Source: an uncultured Oscillospiraceae bacterium
GTDB lineage: Bacteria; Bacillota; Clostridia; Oscillospirales; Oscillospiraceae
Direction: 5' to 3'
Length of the DNA: 56,778 bases
Assembly (NCBI GenBank): GCA_910587205.1
Contig: CAJULZ010000004.1
Location: 2,072-58,849, forward strand
The notes below the pieces were generated by a model. It searched no databases. It was not told the DNA's origin and saw only the letters and a program-made list of their open reading frames with translations. Every line of letters starts with the position of its first letter. Position 1 is the stretch's first letter. Position numbers and translations under genes: made by a program. This document shows positions 30,701 through 38,725 of the stretch, piece by piece.

Positions 30701-32098
30701 ATGTTTAAGCTGTTCCGGCGGGAAAAAGGCTTTTACGGCAAGCTGCTGGCGCTGGCCCTGCCTATCCTGCTTCAAAACCTCATCACCAACTCCCTGGGCC
30801 TGGTGGACACCTTCATGGTGGGCACCATGGGGGAGGCCCCTCTGGCGGGGGTTACGCTGGCCAACATCCCCGTGTTTGTGGTGCAGCTCATGATGTTCGG
30901 CATCCAGAGCGGCTCCTCCGTCCTCATCAGCCAGTACCGGGGCAAGGGGGACATGGGGGCCATCAACCGCGTTATGGGCATCGGGATGTACGCCGCGGGG
31001 GCCATCGGGCTGGTATTTGCCCTTATCATGGGCTTCCTGCCCACCCAGTTCATGAGCCTGTTCGGCAACGACCAGCAGGTGATCGCCACCGCCGCGCGGT
31101 ACGCCCGCATTGTGGGCTGGTCCTACTTCTTTGACAGCTTTGTGCAGGTCTATATCGGCGTCCACCGGGCCATGGGCAATCCCAACCGGGGCCTGGCCAT
31201 CCTGGGCGTCTCCATGGCCAGCAACACCTTCCTCAACTGGGTGTTCATCTTCGGCAACCTGGGCGCCCCCCGGCTGGAGGAGCAGGGCGCGGCCCTGGCT
31301 ACCCTGCTGGCCCGGGTGCTGTCCTGCTCTATTGCCGTGGCCTGGGCGGCGCTGGACAGGCGGTTCAAGCTGGACCCCGCCCTGCTGTTCCGGCCCGGCG
31401 GGGAGATGGTACGGCGGTTTGCCCGCTTCTCCACCCCCGTGATGTGCAACGAGACCTTCTGGGGCCTGGGCACCTCCCTGTTCCCCACCATCATGGGCCA
31501 CATGGAGGGCTCCAAGGAGATCCTGGCCGCCTACGCCATCGCGGGCAACATCACCAACCTGTGCACGGTGGGGGTGTTCGCCATCTCGGGCACCGCCGCC
31601 ATCCTGATCGGCCAGGAGATCGGCTCCGGCCACACCGACCGGGTGTACTCCCTGGGGGCGCTGCTCAATGCCCTGGCGTTCCTGTTTGGGCTGGGGGCGG
31701 GGGTTTTGTTCCTGGGGGTGCTGCATTTCCTGGTGGCGCCCTTCCTGTATCCTCTGTTCGGCCTGTCGCCCGCCGCCCAGGAGATCTGCACCATGATGCT
31801 CACCATCATGTTCTGCATGATGCCCCTGCGCTCCTACGAGTGCACCAGCATTGTGGGGGTGCTCCGGGGCGGGGGGGACGTGCGCATGGCCACCCTGATC
31901 GACCTCACCCCGCTGTGGGCGGTGGCGCTGCCCCTGGCGGTGCTGTCCGGCCTGGTGTTCAAGCTGGGGATATTCTGGGTGTACCTGTCCATGATGAGCG
32001 AGAACGCGGTGAAGGCGGTGCTGAGCACGCGCCGGTTTATCAGCGGCAAGTGGATCAACGATGTCACTGTGTCTGTCCGGCCGGAGTCCGGGGCGTGA
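30701..32098 (+). CDS. MATE-family efflux transporter
   Basis: A 465-aa multidrug/toxin extrusion transporter with about twelve membrane helices. N-terminal pattern LALPILLQNLITNSLGLVDTFMVGTMGEAPLAGVTLAN and internal repeat at about residue 240 (FARFSTPVMCNETFWGLGTSLFPTIMG) are typical. ATG at 30701 after AAAGGAGCATCTACCGCT. It stands alone; substrate cannot be inferred. Confidence 0.93.
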   Translation: MFKLFRREKGFYGKLLALALPILLQNLITNSLGLVDTFMVGTMGEAPLAGVTLANIPVFVVQLMMFGIQSGSSVLISQYRGKGDMGAINRVMGIGMYAAGAIGLVFALIMGFLPTQFMSLFGNDQQVIATAARYARIVGWSYFFDSFVQVYIGVHRAMGNPNRGLAILGVSMASNTFLNWVFIFGNLGAPRLEEQGAALATLLARVLSCSIAVAWAALDRRFKLDPALLFRPGGEMVRRFARFSTPVMCNETFWGLGTSLFPTIMGHMEGSKEILAAYAIAGNITNLCTVGVFAISGTAAILIGQEIGSGHTDRVYSLGALLNALAFLFGLGAGVLFLGVLHFLVAPFLYPLFGLSPAAQEICTMMLTIMFCMMPLRSYECTSIVGVLRGGGDVRMATLIDLTPLWAVALPLAVLSGLVFKLGIFWVYLSMMSENAVKAVLSTRRFISGKWINDVTVSVRPESGA

Positions 32099-32125
32099 TC
32101 CCAGGAAAATATTTTCAACAGGGTA

Positions 32126-32154
32126 TTGCATTGTGCGTCCCGAAGTGCTACAAT
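32126..32154 (+). promoter_or_regulatory. promoter of the Cys/His-rich secreted protein
   Basis: -35 TTGCAT (32126-32131), 17-bp spacer, -10 TACAAT (32149-32154), 62 bp before the start codon. Confidence 0.7.
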
Positions 32155-32215
32155 GACGATAGCGGTAGTCATACTGCCGATATTTTGGAAAATTCTCTTT
32201 GGAGGTAGAACCATC

Positions 32216-32716
32216 ATGTCTCTGAGAAAGCTCTTAATTTCCGCCCTGGCCGCCGCGTGTGCGGCGTCCCTGCTGGTTCCCGCCGCCTTTGCCCACGGCG
32301 GCTGTCACGGCGGCGCCCGCCGCACCCAGCCCGTCCGCTGCGGCGTGTGCGCGGTGGATGGCTGCGAGGTGTCCGGGCGGCATGTCCATGGGCGCGCAAC
32401 CTACTGCGGCTACGACCATGAGAACGGCGTGTGTGACGGCAGCTGCGCCCCGCTGTGCACAGTGGAGGGCTGCGAATTGGCCGGGCGGCACACCCATGAC
32501 GGCGTGGCTTACTGCGGCTATGACCATGCGGACGGCTTCTGTGACGGCGCTTGCCTCGCCCTGTGCCAGGCGGAGGGCTGCACGCTGACCGGACGGCACT
32601 ACCACGATGGGGTTCTCTATTGCGGCAACCATCACGCCGACGGCTTCTGCGGCGGCGGCTGTGACGCGGCGGTACTCCCCGCGTCCCGGGGCTGCCACCA
32701 TGGCAGGTGCCGCTGA
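32216..32716 (+). CDS. secreted Cys/His-rich triple-repeat protein
   Basis: A 166-aa protein with a clear signal peptide (MSLRKLLISALAAACAASLLVPAAFA). The mature part contains three copies of a module of about 40 residues with the pattern C-x3-C-x4-GRH-x-H-x4-YCG-x2-H-x3-G-x-C-x-G-x-C, e.g. VEGCELAGRHTHDGVAYCGY. Every repeat keeps all Cys and His, suggesting metal binding or disulfides outside the cell. ATG at 32216 after TTTGGAGGTAGAACCATC. Single gene; I know no named family for it. Confidence 0.75.
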   Translation: MSLRKLLISALAAACAASLLVPAAFAHGGCHGGARRTQPVRCGVCAVDGCEVSGRHVHGRATYCGYDHENGVCDGSCAPLCTVEGCELAGRHTHDGVAYCGYDHADGFCDGACLALCQAEGCTLTGRHYHDGVLYCGNHHADGFCGGGCDAAVLPASRGCHHGRCR

Positions 32717-32738
32717 ACCACCCCAGCTGCGCACAAAA

Positions 32739-32950
32739 GGGCGGGCCGCCAGGCCCGCCCTGAGACTGTCGAGAAACACGCTTCTTTTTCGGGAACGGGA
32801 AGGAAGATAGTGTGAAAGAAACCCAGGAGGGGTGTCTTTCACGTTCAATCAACGGCTTTTTTGAACGTCCTTGGTTCAAAAAAGCCGCGCTCAGCGTGGC
32901 GAAAAGACTTTTTCGACACGCTGAGGGCGGGCCGTCAGGCCCGCCCTTTT
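32739..32950. repeat. MITE-like insert bounded by duplicated terminator hairpins
   Basis: GGGCGGGCC-GCCA-GGCCCGCCC at 32739-32760 recurs at 32925-32946 as GGGCGGGCC-GTCA-GGCCCGCCC; only the second is followed by TTTT. The 164-bp insert starts TGAGACTGTCGAGAAA and its end read inverted is TCAGCGTGTCGAAAAA, imperfect terminal inverted repeats. Inside is GGCTTTTTTGAAC...GTTCAAAAAAGCC. No gene. Confidence 0.65.
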
Positions 32951-32963
32951 CATGTCCGTACCG

Positions 32964-33212
32964 CTATTCCCCTTTGTATTTCCGCCTGGTGGCGATACCG
33001 CCCCGGATATGGCGCTCGGCCTTGTTCTCGTTGAGCACTTCTTTCACCTGCTGGTACAGCCTCCGGTTGATGGCCGGCAGACGTTCGCTCAGGTCTTTGT
33101 GCACCGTAGACTTGCTGATGCCAAACCGGCTGGCGGCGGCGCGGACAGTGGCTTTGTTCTCGATGATGTACAGCGCTAATTCCTGCGCGCGCGCTTCCAT
33201 GTTCCCCTTCAC
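32964..33212 (-). CDS. spoIIID: sporulation transcriptional regulator SpoIIID
   Basis: An 82-aa mother-cell DNA-binding protein acting in the sigma-E regulon. The sequence IIENKATVRAAASRFGISKSTVHKDLSERLPAINRRLYQQVKEVLNENKAERHIRGG aligns over its length with SpoIIID (HTH in the first half and basic C-terminal region ending RRKYKGE). I prefer GTG at 33212: GGGGAG lies eight bases upstream and clostridial SpoIIID proteins start with MKG; the ATG at 33200 is the alternative. A possible sigma-E promoter lies upstream. It indicates that the organism can form spores. Confidence 0.92.
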   Translation of the reverse strand: MKGNMEARAQELALYIIENKATVRAAASRFGISKSTVHKDLSERLPAINRRLYQQVKEVLNENKAERHIRGGIATRRKYKGE

Positions 33213-33271
33213 TGACAACACTCCCCACTGAGCTGTGCGGCAGCGGCCCGCGGCCCTGCCCTGACAGCCTG

Positions 33272-33299
33272 ATGTATATGCGCTTGCGGGGCGGAATAT
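33272..33299 (-). promoter_or_regulatory. candidate sigma-E promoter of spoIIID
   Basis: On the minus strand ATATTCC (33293-33299) and CATATACAT (33272-33280) are 12 bp apart, similar to sigma-E elements (ATA... / CATACA-T). The match is by eye only. Confidence 0.35.
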
Positions 33300-33397
33300 A
33301 ATCAGACGGCCGCAAAACGGGCCCATTCAGGCCGGGCGGCTTGCTTTTTTTCACGGCTCCGGCCCTGGCGGCGGGGGCTTTTTTGGCCCTTCTGCCA

Positions 33398-33427
33398 TTG
33401 ACAGGAAGGGCCTGGGAAACATATAAT
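33398..33427 (+). promoter_or_regulatory. promoter of the serC-serA operon
   Basis: -35 TTGACA (33398-33403), 18-bp spacer, -10 TATAAT (33422-33427). 52 bp before the serC start; no leader structure is obvious. Confidence 0.8.
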
Positions 33428-33479
33428 AACTATAATACGCTAAAGCAATAAAATTTCAGCGGATTAAGGAGGAAAAAAC

Positions 33480-34565
33480 ATGGGAACCCAGCGTGTCTAT
33501 AACTTTTCCGCCGGCCCGTCCATGCTGCCCCTCGAGGTGCTGGAGCGCGCGGGCGCGGAGATCACCAACTACCAGGGAAGCGGCATGTCTGTGATGGAAA
33601 TGAGCCATCGTTCCAAGGTGTTCCAGAAGATCTTTGACGACACCAAAGCCAATTTCATCCGGCTGTTCCACGTGCCCGACAACTACAAGGTGCTGTTTTT
33701 GCAGGGCGGAGCCTCGGGCCAGTTCTCCATGGTGCCGCTGAACCTCATCGGCAAAACCGGCAAGGCGGACTACGCCGTCACCGGTAACTTCGCCAGCATC
33801 GCCTATAAGGAGGCCAAGAAGTACGGCCAGATCAGCCTGGCCGCCTCCAGCGAGGACAAAAATCACACCTATATCCCCGCGCAGGGCCAACTCAAGTTGG
33901 ACCCCCAGGCCAGCTATTTCTACTACTGCGCCAACAACACCATCTACGGCACCGAGTGGCAGTACGTGCCCGACACCGGGGACGTGCCCATCGTGTGCGA
34001 CATGTCCTCCGACTTCCTGTCCCGGCCGGTGGATGTGTCCAAGTATGGGGTCATTTTCGGCGGGGCCCAGAAGAACCTGGCCCCGGCGGGGCTGACCATC
34101 GCCATTGTCCGGGAGGACCTGGCGGGCCATGAGCTGCCCTATACCCCGTTGATGATGAATTACAAGACCATGATCGACAAGGACTCCATGTACAACACGC
34201 CCCCCTGCTGGTGCATCTATATGCTGGGGCTGGTGCTGGAGTGGCTGGACTCCAAGGGCGGCGTAGAGGGCATGGAGAAGATCAAGCACAGCAAGGCCGC
34301 CCTGCTGTACGACGTGCTGGACGGCTCCAGGCTGTTCACCTGCGCGGCGGAGAAGGACAGCCGGTCGGATATGAACGTTACCTTCCGCTCGGCCAGCGGG
34401 GAGCTGGACGCCAAGTTTGTCAAGGAGGCCACGGAAGCGGGCTTTACCAACCTGAAGGGGCACCGGAACGTGGGCGGTATGCGGGCGTCTATTTATAACG
34501 CGATGCCTGTGGAGGGGGTCGAGAAATTGGCCGACTTTATCCGCGCGTTCGACAAAAATAACTGA
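33480..34565 (+). CDS. serC: phosphoserine aminotransferase
   Basis: A 361-aa PLP enzyme converting 3-phosphohydroxypyruvate and glutamate to phosphoserine. Typical regions: VYNFSAGPSMLPLEVLERAG, MSVMEMSHRSKVF, LFLQGGASGQFSMVPLNL, CDMSSDFLSRPVDVSKYGVIFGGAQKNLAPAG with the PLP lysine, and NVGGMRASIYNAMPVEGVE at the C-terminus. ATG at 33480 after AAGGAGGAAAAAAC. First gene of an operon with a GNAT and serA, giving two of three serine-pathway enzymes. Confidence 0.95.
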   Translation: MGTQRVYNFSAGPSMLPLEVLERAGAEITNYQGSGMSVMEMSHRSKVFQKIFDDTKANFIRLFHVPDNYKVLFLQGGASGQFSMVPLNLIGKTGKADYAVTGNFASIAYKEAKKYGQISLAASSEDKNHTYIPAQGQLKLDPQASYFYYCANNTIYGTEWQYVPDTGDVPIVCDMSSDFLSRPVDVSKYGVIFGGAQKNLAPAGLTIAIVREDLAGHELPYTPLMMNYKTMIDKDSMYNTPPCWCIYMLGLVLEWLDSKGGVEGMEKIKHSKAALLYDVLDGSRLFTCAAEKDSRSDMNVTFRSASGELDAKFVKEATEAGFTNLKGHRNVGGMRASIYNAMPVEGVEKLADFIRAFDKNN

Positions 34566-34580
34566 GGAAAGAGTGTTTTT

Positions 34581-35114
34581 GTGATAACTGTAAAAATAAT
34601 TGACGCAGACCACAAAGACGACATCAATATCAAAAACCAGCCCTTTGCGCTGTTCGGGCTGCTGCTGCCGTCGTATCAAAACGGGGAATGGGGCCATACG
34701 GAGCTGCTGTTTCCCAAGGAAAACGTGACGGAGATGTGCTTCCCCGACGAGGATTATGATTTCGAGGAAATGTTGAAAAACTCCATATTCGTGGGGGCCT
34801 ATGACGGCGAAAAATGCGTAGGCGTGGCTATCTTGCAGCAGGCATATCAAAAATATATGTATTTATACGATTTGAAGGTGGACGCCGGGTACAGGGGGCA
34901 GCAGATCGGGGCAAAGCTGATGGAAAAGTGCAAGGAGATCGCCGTTCAGCAGGGCTACCGGGGCCTGTATACCCAGGGACAGGACAACAACCTGGGCGCC
35001 TGCCGGTTCTACCTGAAGATGGGCTTCGAGATCGGCGGCCTGGACACCCGTGTGTACCGGGGGACCCTCCAGGAGCACAAGAAGGATATCCTGTTCTACT
35101 GCGACTGCTGTTAA
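34581..35114 (+). CDS. GNAT acetyltransferase, streptothricin-acetyltransferase-like
   Basis: A 177-aa GNAT protein. The acetyl-CoA loop is VDAGYRGQQIGAKLMEKCKEIA and the downstream TQGQDNNLGACRFYLKMGFEIGGLDTRVY resembles the Sat/SatA streptothricin acetyltransferase family (TQDNNLIACKFYHNCGFKIGSVDT), as does the N-terminal PFALFGLLLPSYQNGEWGHTELLF. GTG at 34581 after GAGGAAAGAG. It lies 16 bp behind serC and 54 bp before serA, clearly in the operon. It may be a true resistance-type enzyme or act on another amine; activity is unproven. Confidence 0.75.
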   Translation: MITVKIIDADHKDDINIKNQPFALFGLLLPSYQNGEWGHTELLFPKENVTEMCFPDEDYDFEEMLKNSIFVGAYDGEKCVGVAILQQAYQKYMYLYDLKVDAGYRGQQIGAKLMEKCKEIAVQQGYRGLYTQGQDNNLGACRFYLKMGFEIGGLDTRVYRGTLQEHKKDILFYCDCC

Positions 35115-35167
35115 GTCTGCGGGAGGGGAACCCTGCCCGCAAGCTATTTCATAACGGGGTGAAAACC

Positions 35168-36334
35168 ATGTTTAACATCAAGACCATGAACAAAATCGCC
35201 GCGGTGGGCCTGGACCGCCTGCCCGCGGACAGCTATGCCGTCGGTGACGGTGTGGAAAACGAGGACGGCATCCTCGTCCGCTCCGCCAAGCTCCACGATT
35301 ACGACTTCCCGGAGAACCTCTGGGCCATCGCCCGAGCGGGGGCGGGGGTAAACAACATTCCGGTCGAGCGCTGCTCCGAGGCGGGTATCGTGGTGTTCAA
35401 CACCCCCGGGGCCAACGCCAACGCGGTGAAGGAGCTGGTGATCTGCGCCATGCTGTTGGCCTCCCGGGACGTGATCGGCGGGGCCAAGTGGGTGCAGGAG
35501 CAGGCCCAGGCCGAGGGCGTGGACGTGGCTGCGGCGGTGGAGAAGGGCAAGTCCGCCTTTGTGGGCCCGGAGCTGTACCGTAAGACCCTGGGCGTGGTGG
35601 GTCTGGGGGCCATCGGCGCGCTGGTGGCCAACATCGGCCTCAGTCTGGGCATGGACGTGTACGGCTACGACCCCTACCTGTCGGTGGACTCGGCCCTGCG
35701 GCTGGACCGGCATATCAAGGTGGTCAAGGAGATCGACGCGCTGTACGCCAATTCCGACTATATCACCCTCCACCTGCCCTACATGGAGGCCACGAAGGAC
35801 ATCGTGAACGCCGCCTCCCTGGCCAAGATGAAGGACGGGGTGCGGATCGTCAACCTGGCCCGGGGCGGGCTGGTGAACAACGGGGACATGATTGCCGCGC
35901 TGAAATCCGGCAAGGCCGCCCGGTATGTCACCGACTTCCCGGACAACGAGATCACCCTGGCGGACGGCGTGGTGGCCATCCCCCACCTGGGCGCGTCCAC
36001 CCCGGAGAGCGAGGACAACTGCGCGGTAATGGCGGCGGATGAGCTCCGGGACTTCCTGGAGAACGGCAATATCAAGAACTCGGTGAACTTCCCCAACGTC
36101 ATCATGGAGCGCTCGGGGGCGCAGCGCCTGTGCGTCATCCACCGCAACGTCCCTGCGGTGATCGCCCAGATCACCACCCAGCTGGGCGCGGACGGGGTGA
36201 ATGTGGAGAACATGACCAACAAGTCCAAGGGCGAGTACGCCTACACCATGGTGGACGCGGGCTCCGCAGTGGGCGAAAAGGCCCTGGAACATATCCGCAA
36301 GGTGCCCGGCGTGATCCGGATGCGGGTGATCTGA
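35168..36334 (+). CDS. serA: D-3-phosphoglycerate dehydrogenase
   Basis: A 388-aa NAD-dependent dehydrogenase starting serine synthesis. N-terminal VRSAKLHDYDFPENLWAIARAGAGVNNIPVERCSEAGI, Rossmann GVVGLGAIGALVANIG, catalytic-region VNLARGGLVNNGDMIAAL and IPHLGASTPESEDNCA, and a C-terminal ACT-like regulatory segment (VPAVIAQITTQLGADGVNVENM). It is the short SerA type. ATG at 35168, TAACGGGGTGAAAACC upstream. Note MFNIKTMNKIA: the second ATG (MNKIA) is a possible alternative start. Confidence 0.93.
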   Translation: MFNIKTMNKIAAVGLDRLPADSYAVGDGVENEDGILVRSAKLHDYDFPENLWAIARAGAGVNNIPVERCSEAGIVVFNTPGANANAVKELVICAMLLASRDVIGGAKWVQEQAQAEGVDVAAAVEKGKSAFVGPELYRKTLGVVGLGAIGALVANIGLSLGMDVYGYDPYLSVDSALRLDRHIKVVKEIDALYANSDYITLHLPYMEATKDIVNAASLAKMKDGVRIVNLARGGLVNNGDMIAALKSGKAARYVTDFPDNEITLADGVVAIPHLGASTPESEDNCAVMAADELRDFLENGNIKNSVNFPNVIMERSGAQRLCVIHRNVPAVIAQITTQLGADGVNVENMTNKSKGEYAYTMVDAGSAVGEKALEHIRKVPGVIRMRVI

Positions 36335-36353
36335 GCCGGGGGGCCTAAAGTGC

Positions 36354-36382
36354 TTGTGGTTCTGAACGAATTATGCTATCAT
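36354..36382 (+). promoter_or_regulatory. promoter of the transglutaminase/SLH gene
   Basis: -35 TTGTGG (36354-36359), 17-bp spacer, -10 TATCAT (36377-36382). The 36-bp palindrome begins about 15 bp downstream. Confidence 0.55.
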
Positions 36383-36397
36383 TGTGCCAACGGGGCC

Positions 36398-36433
36398 CAT
36401 CATTCACAGCGTGATGTCACGCTGTGAATGATG
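36398..36433. promoter_or_regulatory. 36-bp palindrome in the leader of the transglutaminase/SLH gene
   Basis: Two 17-bp arms (CATCATTCACAGCGTGA and its exact inverse) separated by TG, ending 30 bp before the ATG. No T-tract. It may be an operator or an mRNA stem; the perfect symmetry is notable. Confidence 0.6.
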
Positions 36434-36463
36434 GCTGCCGATAAAAGGAAAGAAGGAGATCAA

Positions 36464-38053
36464 ATGAGAAAGAGATTGATGTCCCTGGCGTTGGCTCTGG
36501 TAATGGCGCTGTCCCTGGCTATCCCGGCCCACGCGGCCACGGTTTCCACCAAGGCGGGGGCAAACCTCACCCCGGCGGAGCAGAAAATCTACAAGGCGCT
36601 GGAAAGCACCGTCATAGAGGTCGCGGCGGGGAACAAGACCAGCCCCGAGGTCACCATCTCCTTTGCGGAAAAGGAACTGGTCTGGACGGCGCAGGAGCTG
36701 GGTCTTTCCAGCATCACCGCTGGTCAGTTCGACGATGCGGTACACGAAAAAATCGGCGTTATCATGGACAAAATCTATACCTGCTTGGAGCTGAACCATC
36801 CTTTTGAACTGTTCTGGGCAAATAATTATTGGAGCTGGATATTCTGGGCACAGAACACCAGCAACGAGGTCTGGCTTACGGAACTCACCTGTACCTACGA
36901 TGTTTCCCTGGACTACCGGGGAAGCAGCGTGACCACAGTAGACCCGGCCAAGATCGCCCAGGCCAACGCTGTCAAAGATATGGCAAAATCTATCGTGCAG
37001 GCCAATGAAGGCAAGTCCGACTATGAAAAGCTGGCGGCCTACCGGGATAAGATCTGCGAGCTGAATACTTACAATGACGAGGCTAACGACGCGAGGAAGC
37101 AGGATAAAGATCCCTACGCCAGGGATCATACGTATGGCGACCCCTGGCAGATGGTTTATGTCTTTGACGGTGACCCCAGCACCAATGTGCTGTGCGAGGG
37201 CTATGCCAAGGCGTTCAAGTACCTGTGCGACCTGACGGAATTTGCCGGGGACGTAACGTGCTATATCGTCGAGGGCGACGGGGACGGCGAGGCCCATATG
37301 TGGAACGTGGTGGGGATCGACGGAGCGTTTTACCCGGCGGACATCACATACATTGACACCGGCGCGCCCGAAAGCCTGTTCCTGGCCGGCGCAACCGGGA
37401 GCGGACGGACCTACACGGTTTCCGCCGGCGGCGAGCGGTATACCTACATCTACCGGGAGGATCAGGAGGGCCTGTTCACCGACGGCTACCTGCCCCTCAG
37501 CCCCACCGCCTATTCGCCGGAGCAGAGCGCCAAGCCTCAGCCCAAACCCGTCCCCGAATTTACCGACACCCCCGATTGGTGCAAGGCGGAGGCCCAGTGG
37601 GCTGCTCAGGAGGGCATCACCAACGGCTATGGCGCCCAGGACAAGTTTGCCCCCGGCTTAGACTGCTCCCAGCAGGAAATCCTGACCTTCCTGTGGCGGG
37701 CCGCCGGCAGGCCCGAGGCCAAGGAGAAGGCCCCTGTCACCGTGGCCTCCTATTACCAGGACGCCGTCAACTGGGCCTATGAGCAGGGCTATGTAGGCGA
37801 AGGGTTCGATCCCGCCGCCGCCTGCACCCGGGCCCAGGCGGTGAGCTATATCTGGAAGGCCCTGGGCGAGCAGGAGGCCAAGCAGTCCGCCGATTTTACC
37901 GATGTGGACGCCGAAGCCCCCTACGCCAAGGCGGTGGACTGGGCAGTGGAAAAGGGCATTACCAAGGGTGACGGCAGCGGGGACACTTTCGCGCCGGACA
38001 AGGTGTGCAGCCGCGGGCACATTGCCTGCTTCCTCTACCGGGCCTATAACTGA
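36464..38053 (+). CDS. SLH-anchored protein with transglutaminase-like domain
   Basis: A 529-aa surface protein. Signal peptide MRKRLMSLALALVMALSLAIPAHA; an N-terminal helical region; a transglutaminase-like core (about residues 150-330) with Cys in LCEGYAKAFKYLCDL, His in GEAHMWNVVGIDG and Asp in FYPADITYIDTG; then three S-layer-homology modules (FTDTPDWCKAEAQWAAQEGI..., SYYQDAVNWAYEQGYV..., FTDVDAEAPYAKAVDWAVEKGI...). SLH modules bind pyruvylated wall polymers, so it is displayed on the cell surface. ATG at 36464 after AAAGAAGGAGATCAA. Confidence 0.85.
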   Translation: MRKRLMSLALALVMALSLAIPAHAATVSTKAGANLTPAEQKIYKALESTVIEVAAGNKTSPEVTISFAEKELVWTAQELGLSSITAGQFDDAVHEKIGVIMDKIYTCLELNHPFELFWANNYWSWIFWAQNTSNEVWLTELTCTYDVSLDYRGSSVTTVDPAKIAQANAVKDMAKSIVQANEGKSDYEKLAAYRDKICELNTYNDEANDARKQDKDPYARDHTYGDPWQMVYVFDGDPSTNVLCEGYAKAFKYLCDLTEFAGDVTCYIVEGDGDGEAHMWNVVGIDGAFYPADITYIDTGAPESLFLAGATGSGRTYTVSAGGERYTYIYREDQEGLFTDGYLPLSPTAYSPEQSAKPQPKPVPEFTDTPDWCKAEAQWAAQEGITNGYGAQDKFAPGLDCSQQEILTFLWRAAGRPEAKEKAPVTVASYYQDAVNWAYEQGYVGEGFDPAAACTRAQAVSYIWKALGEQEAKQSADFTDVDAEAPYAKAVDWAVEKGITKGDGSGDTFAPDKVCSRGHIACFLYRAYN

Positions 38054-38067
38054 ACATGCGCGAACAG

Positions 38068-38098
38068 GCCCCTCCCATCCGGGAGGGGCGCTTTTTTT
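38068..38098 (+). terminator. terminator of the transglutaminase/SLH gene
   Basis: GCCCCTCCC-ATCC-GGGAGGGGC followed by GCTTTTTTT. Confidence 0.9.
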
Positions 38099-38182
38099 GA
38101 GCCCCGGTGAAACCTGGGGCCGGTTTAGTGTGATATGATAGGTGAAAGCGGCTTTCAAGACCGATAAGGAGTTCATCCCGAC

Positions 38183-38725
38183 ATGAGAGAAGAAACCATC
38201 CTGCAAAAAATGTGTGCCCGGGACCCCGCCGGGCTGGAGGCCCTCATGGACCGTTATCTTCCCTATGTGTCCGCCATCGTGTGGAACATCCTCCGGGACT
38301 GTATGTCCCCCGAGGACTGCGAGGAGACGGCGTCCGACGTATTCCTGGCCGCCTGGGGCCAGGCGGACGACCTGCGCCCAGGCCAGGTAAAGGCGTGGCT
38401 GGGGGCGGTAGCGCGGCATAAGGCGAAAAACAAGCTGCGCGGCCGGGGCCAGGACCTTCCCCTGGTGGACGACCTGCTGGACCTGCCCGGCCCGGACGAC
38501 CCCGCCGGGGCGGTGGAGCGGGCGGAGGAGCAGGCGCAGGTCCGCCGGGCGGTGTTCTCCCTGCCCCCGCCGGACAAGGAGATCTTCCTGCGCCACTACT
38601 ACTACGCCCAGACTGTGCGGGAGGTGGCCGCCGCCATGGGGCTGAACGAATCTACCGTAAAAACCCGGCTGCGCCGGGGACGGGACAAACTCAAACAACT
38701 GCTGACGAAGGAGGAGCTGGCATGA
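38183..38725 (+). CDS. ECF-type RNA polymerase sigma factor
   Basis: A 180-aa sigma-70 family factor with region 2 (LEALMDRYLPYVSAIVWNILRDCMSPEDCEETASDVFLAAW) and region 4 (PPDKEIFLRHYYYAQTVREVAAAMGLNESTVKTRLRRGRDKLKQLL). ATG at 38183 after TAAGGAGTTCATCCCGAC. The next gene starts inside its stop codon region (ATGA), typical of a sigma/anti-sigma pair. A GAAACC-type -35 (about 38107) with TATGATAGG near 38135 hints at autoregulation, but this is weak. Confidence 0.88.
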   Translation: MREETILQKMCARDPAGLEALMDRYLPYVSAIVWNILRDCMSPEDCEETASDVFLAAWGQADDLRPGQVKAWLGAVARHKAKNKLRGRGQDLPLVDDLLDLPGPDDPAGAVERAEEQAQVRRAVFSLPPPDKEIFLRHYYYAQTVREVAAAMGLNESTVKTRLRRGRDKLKQLLTKEELA

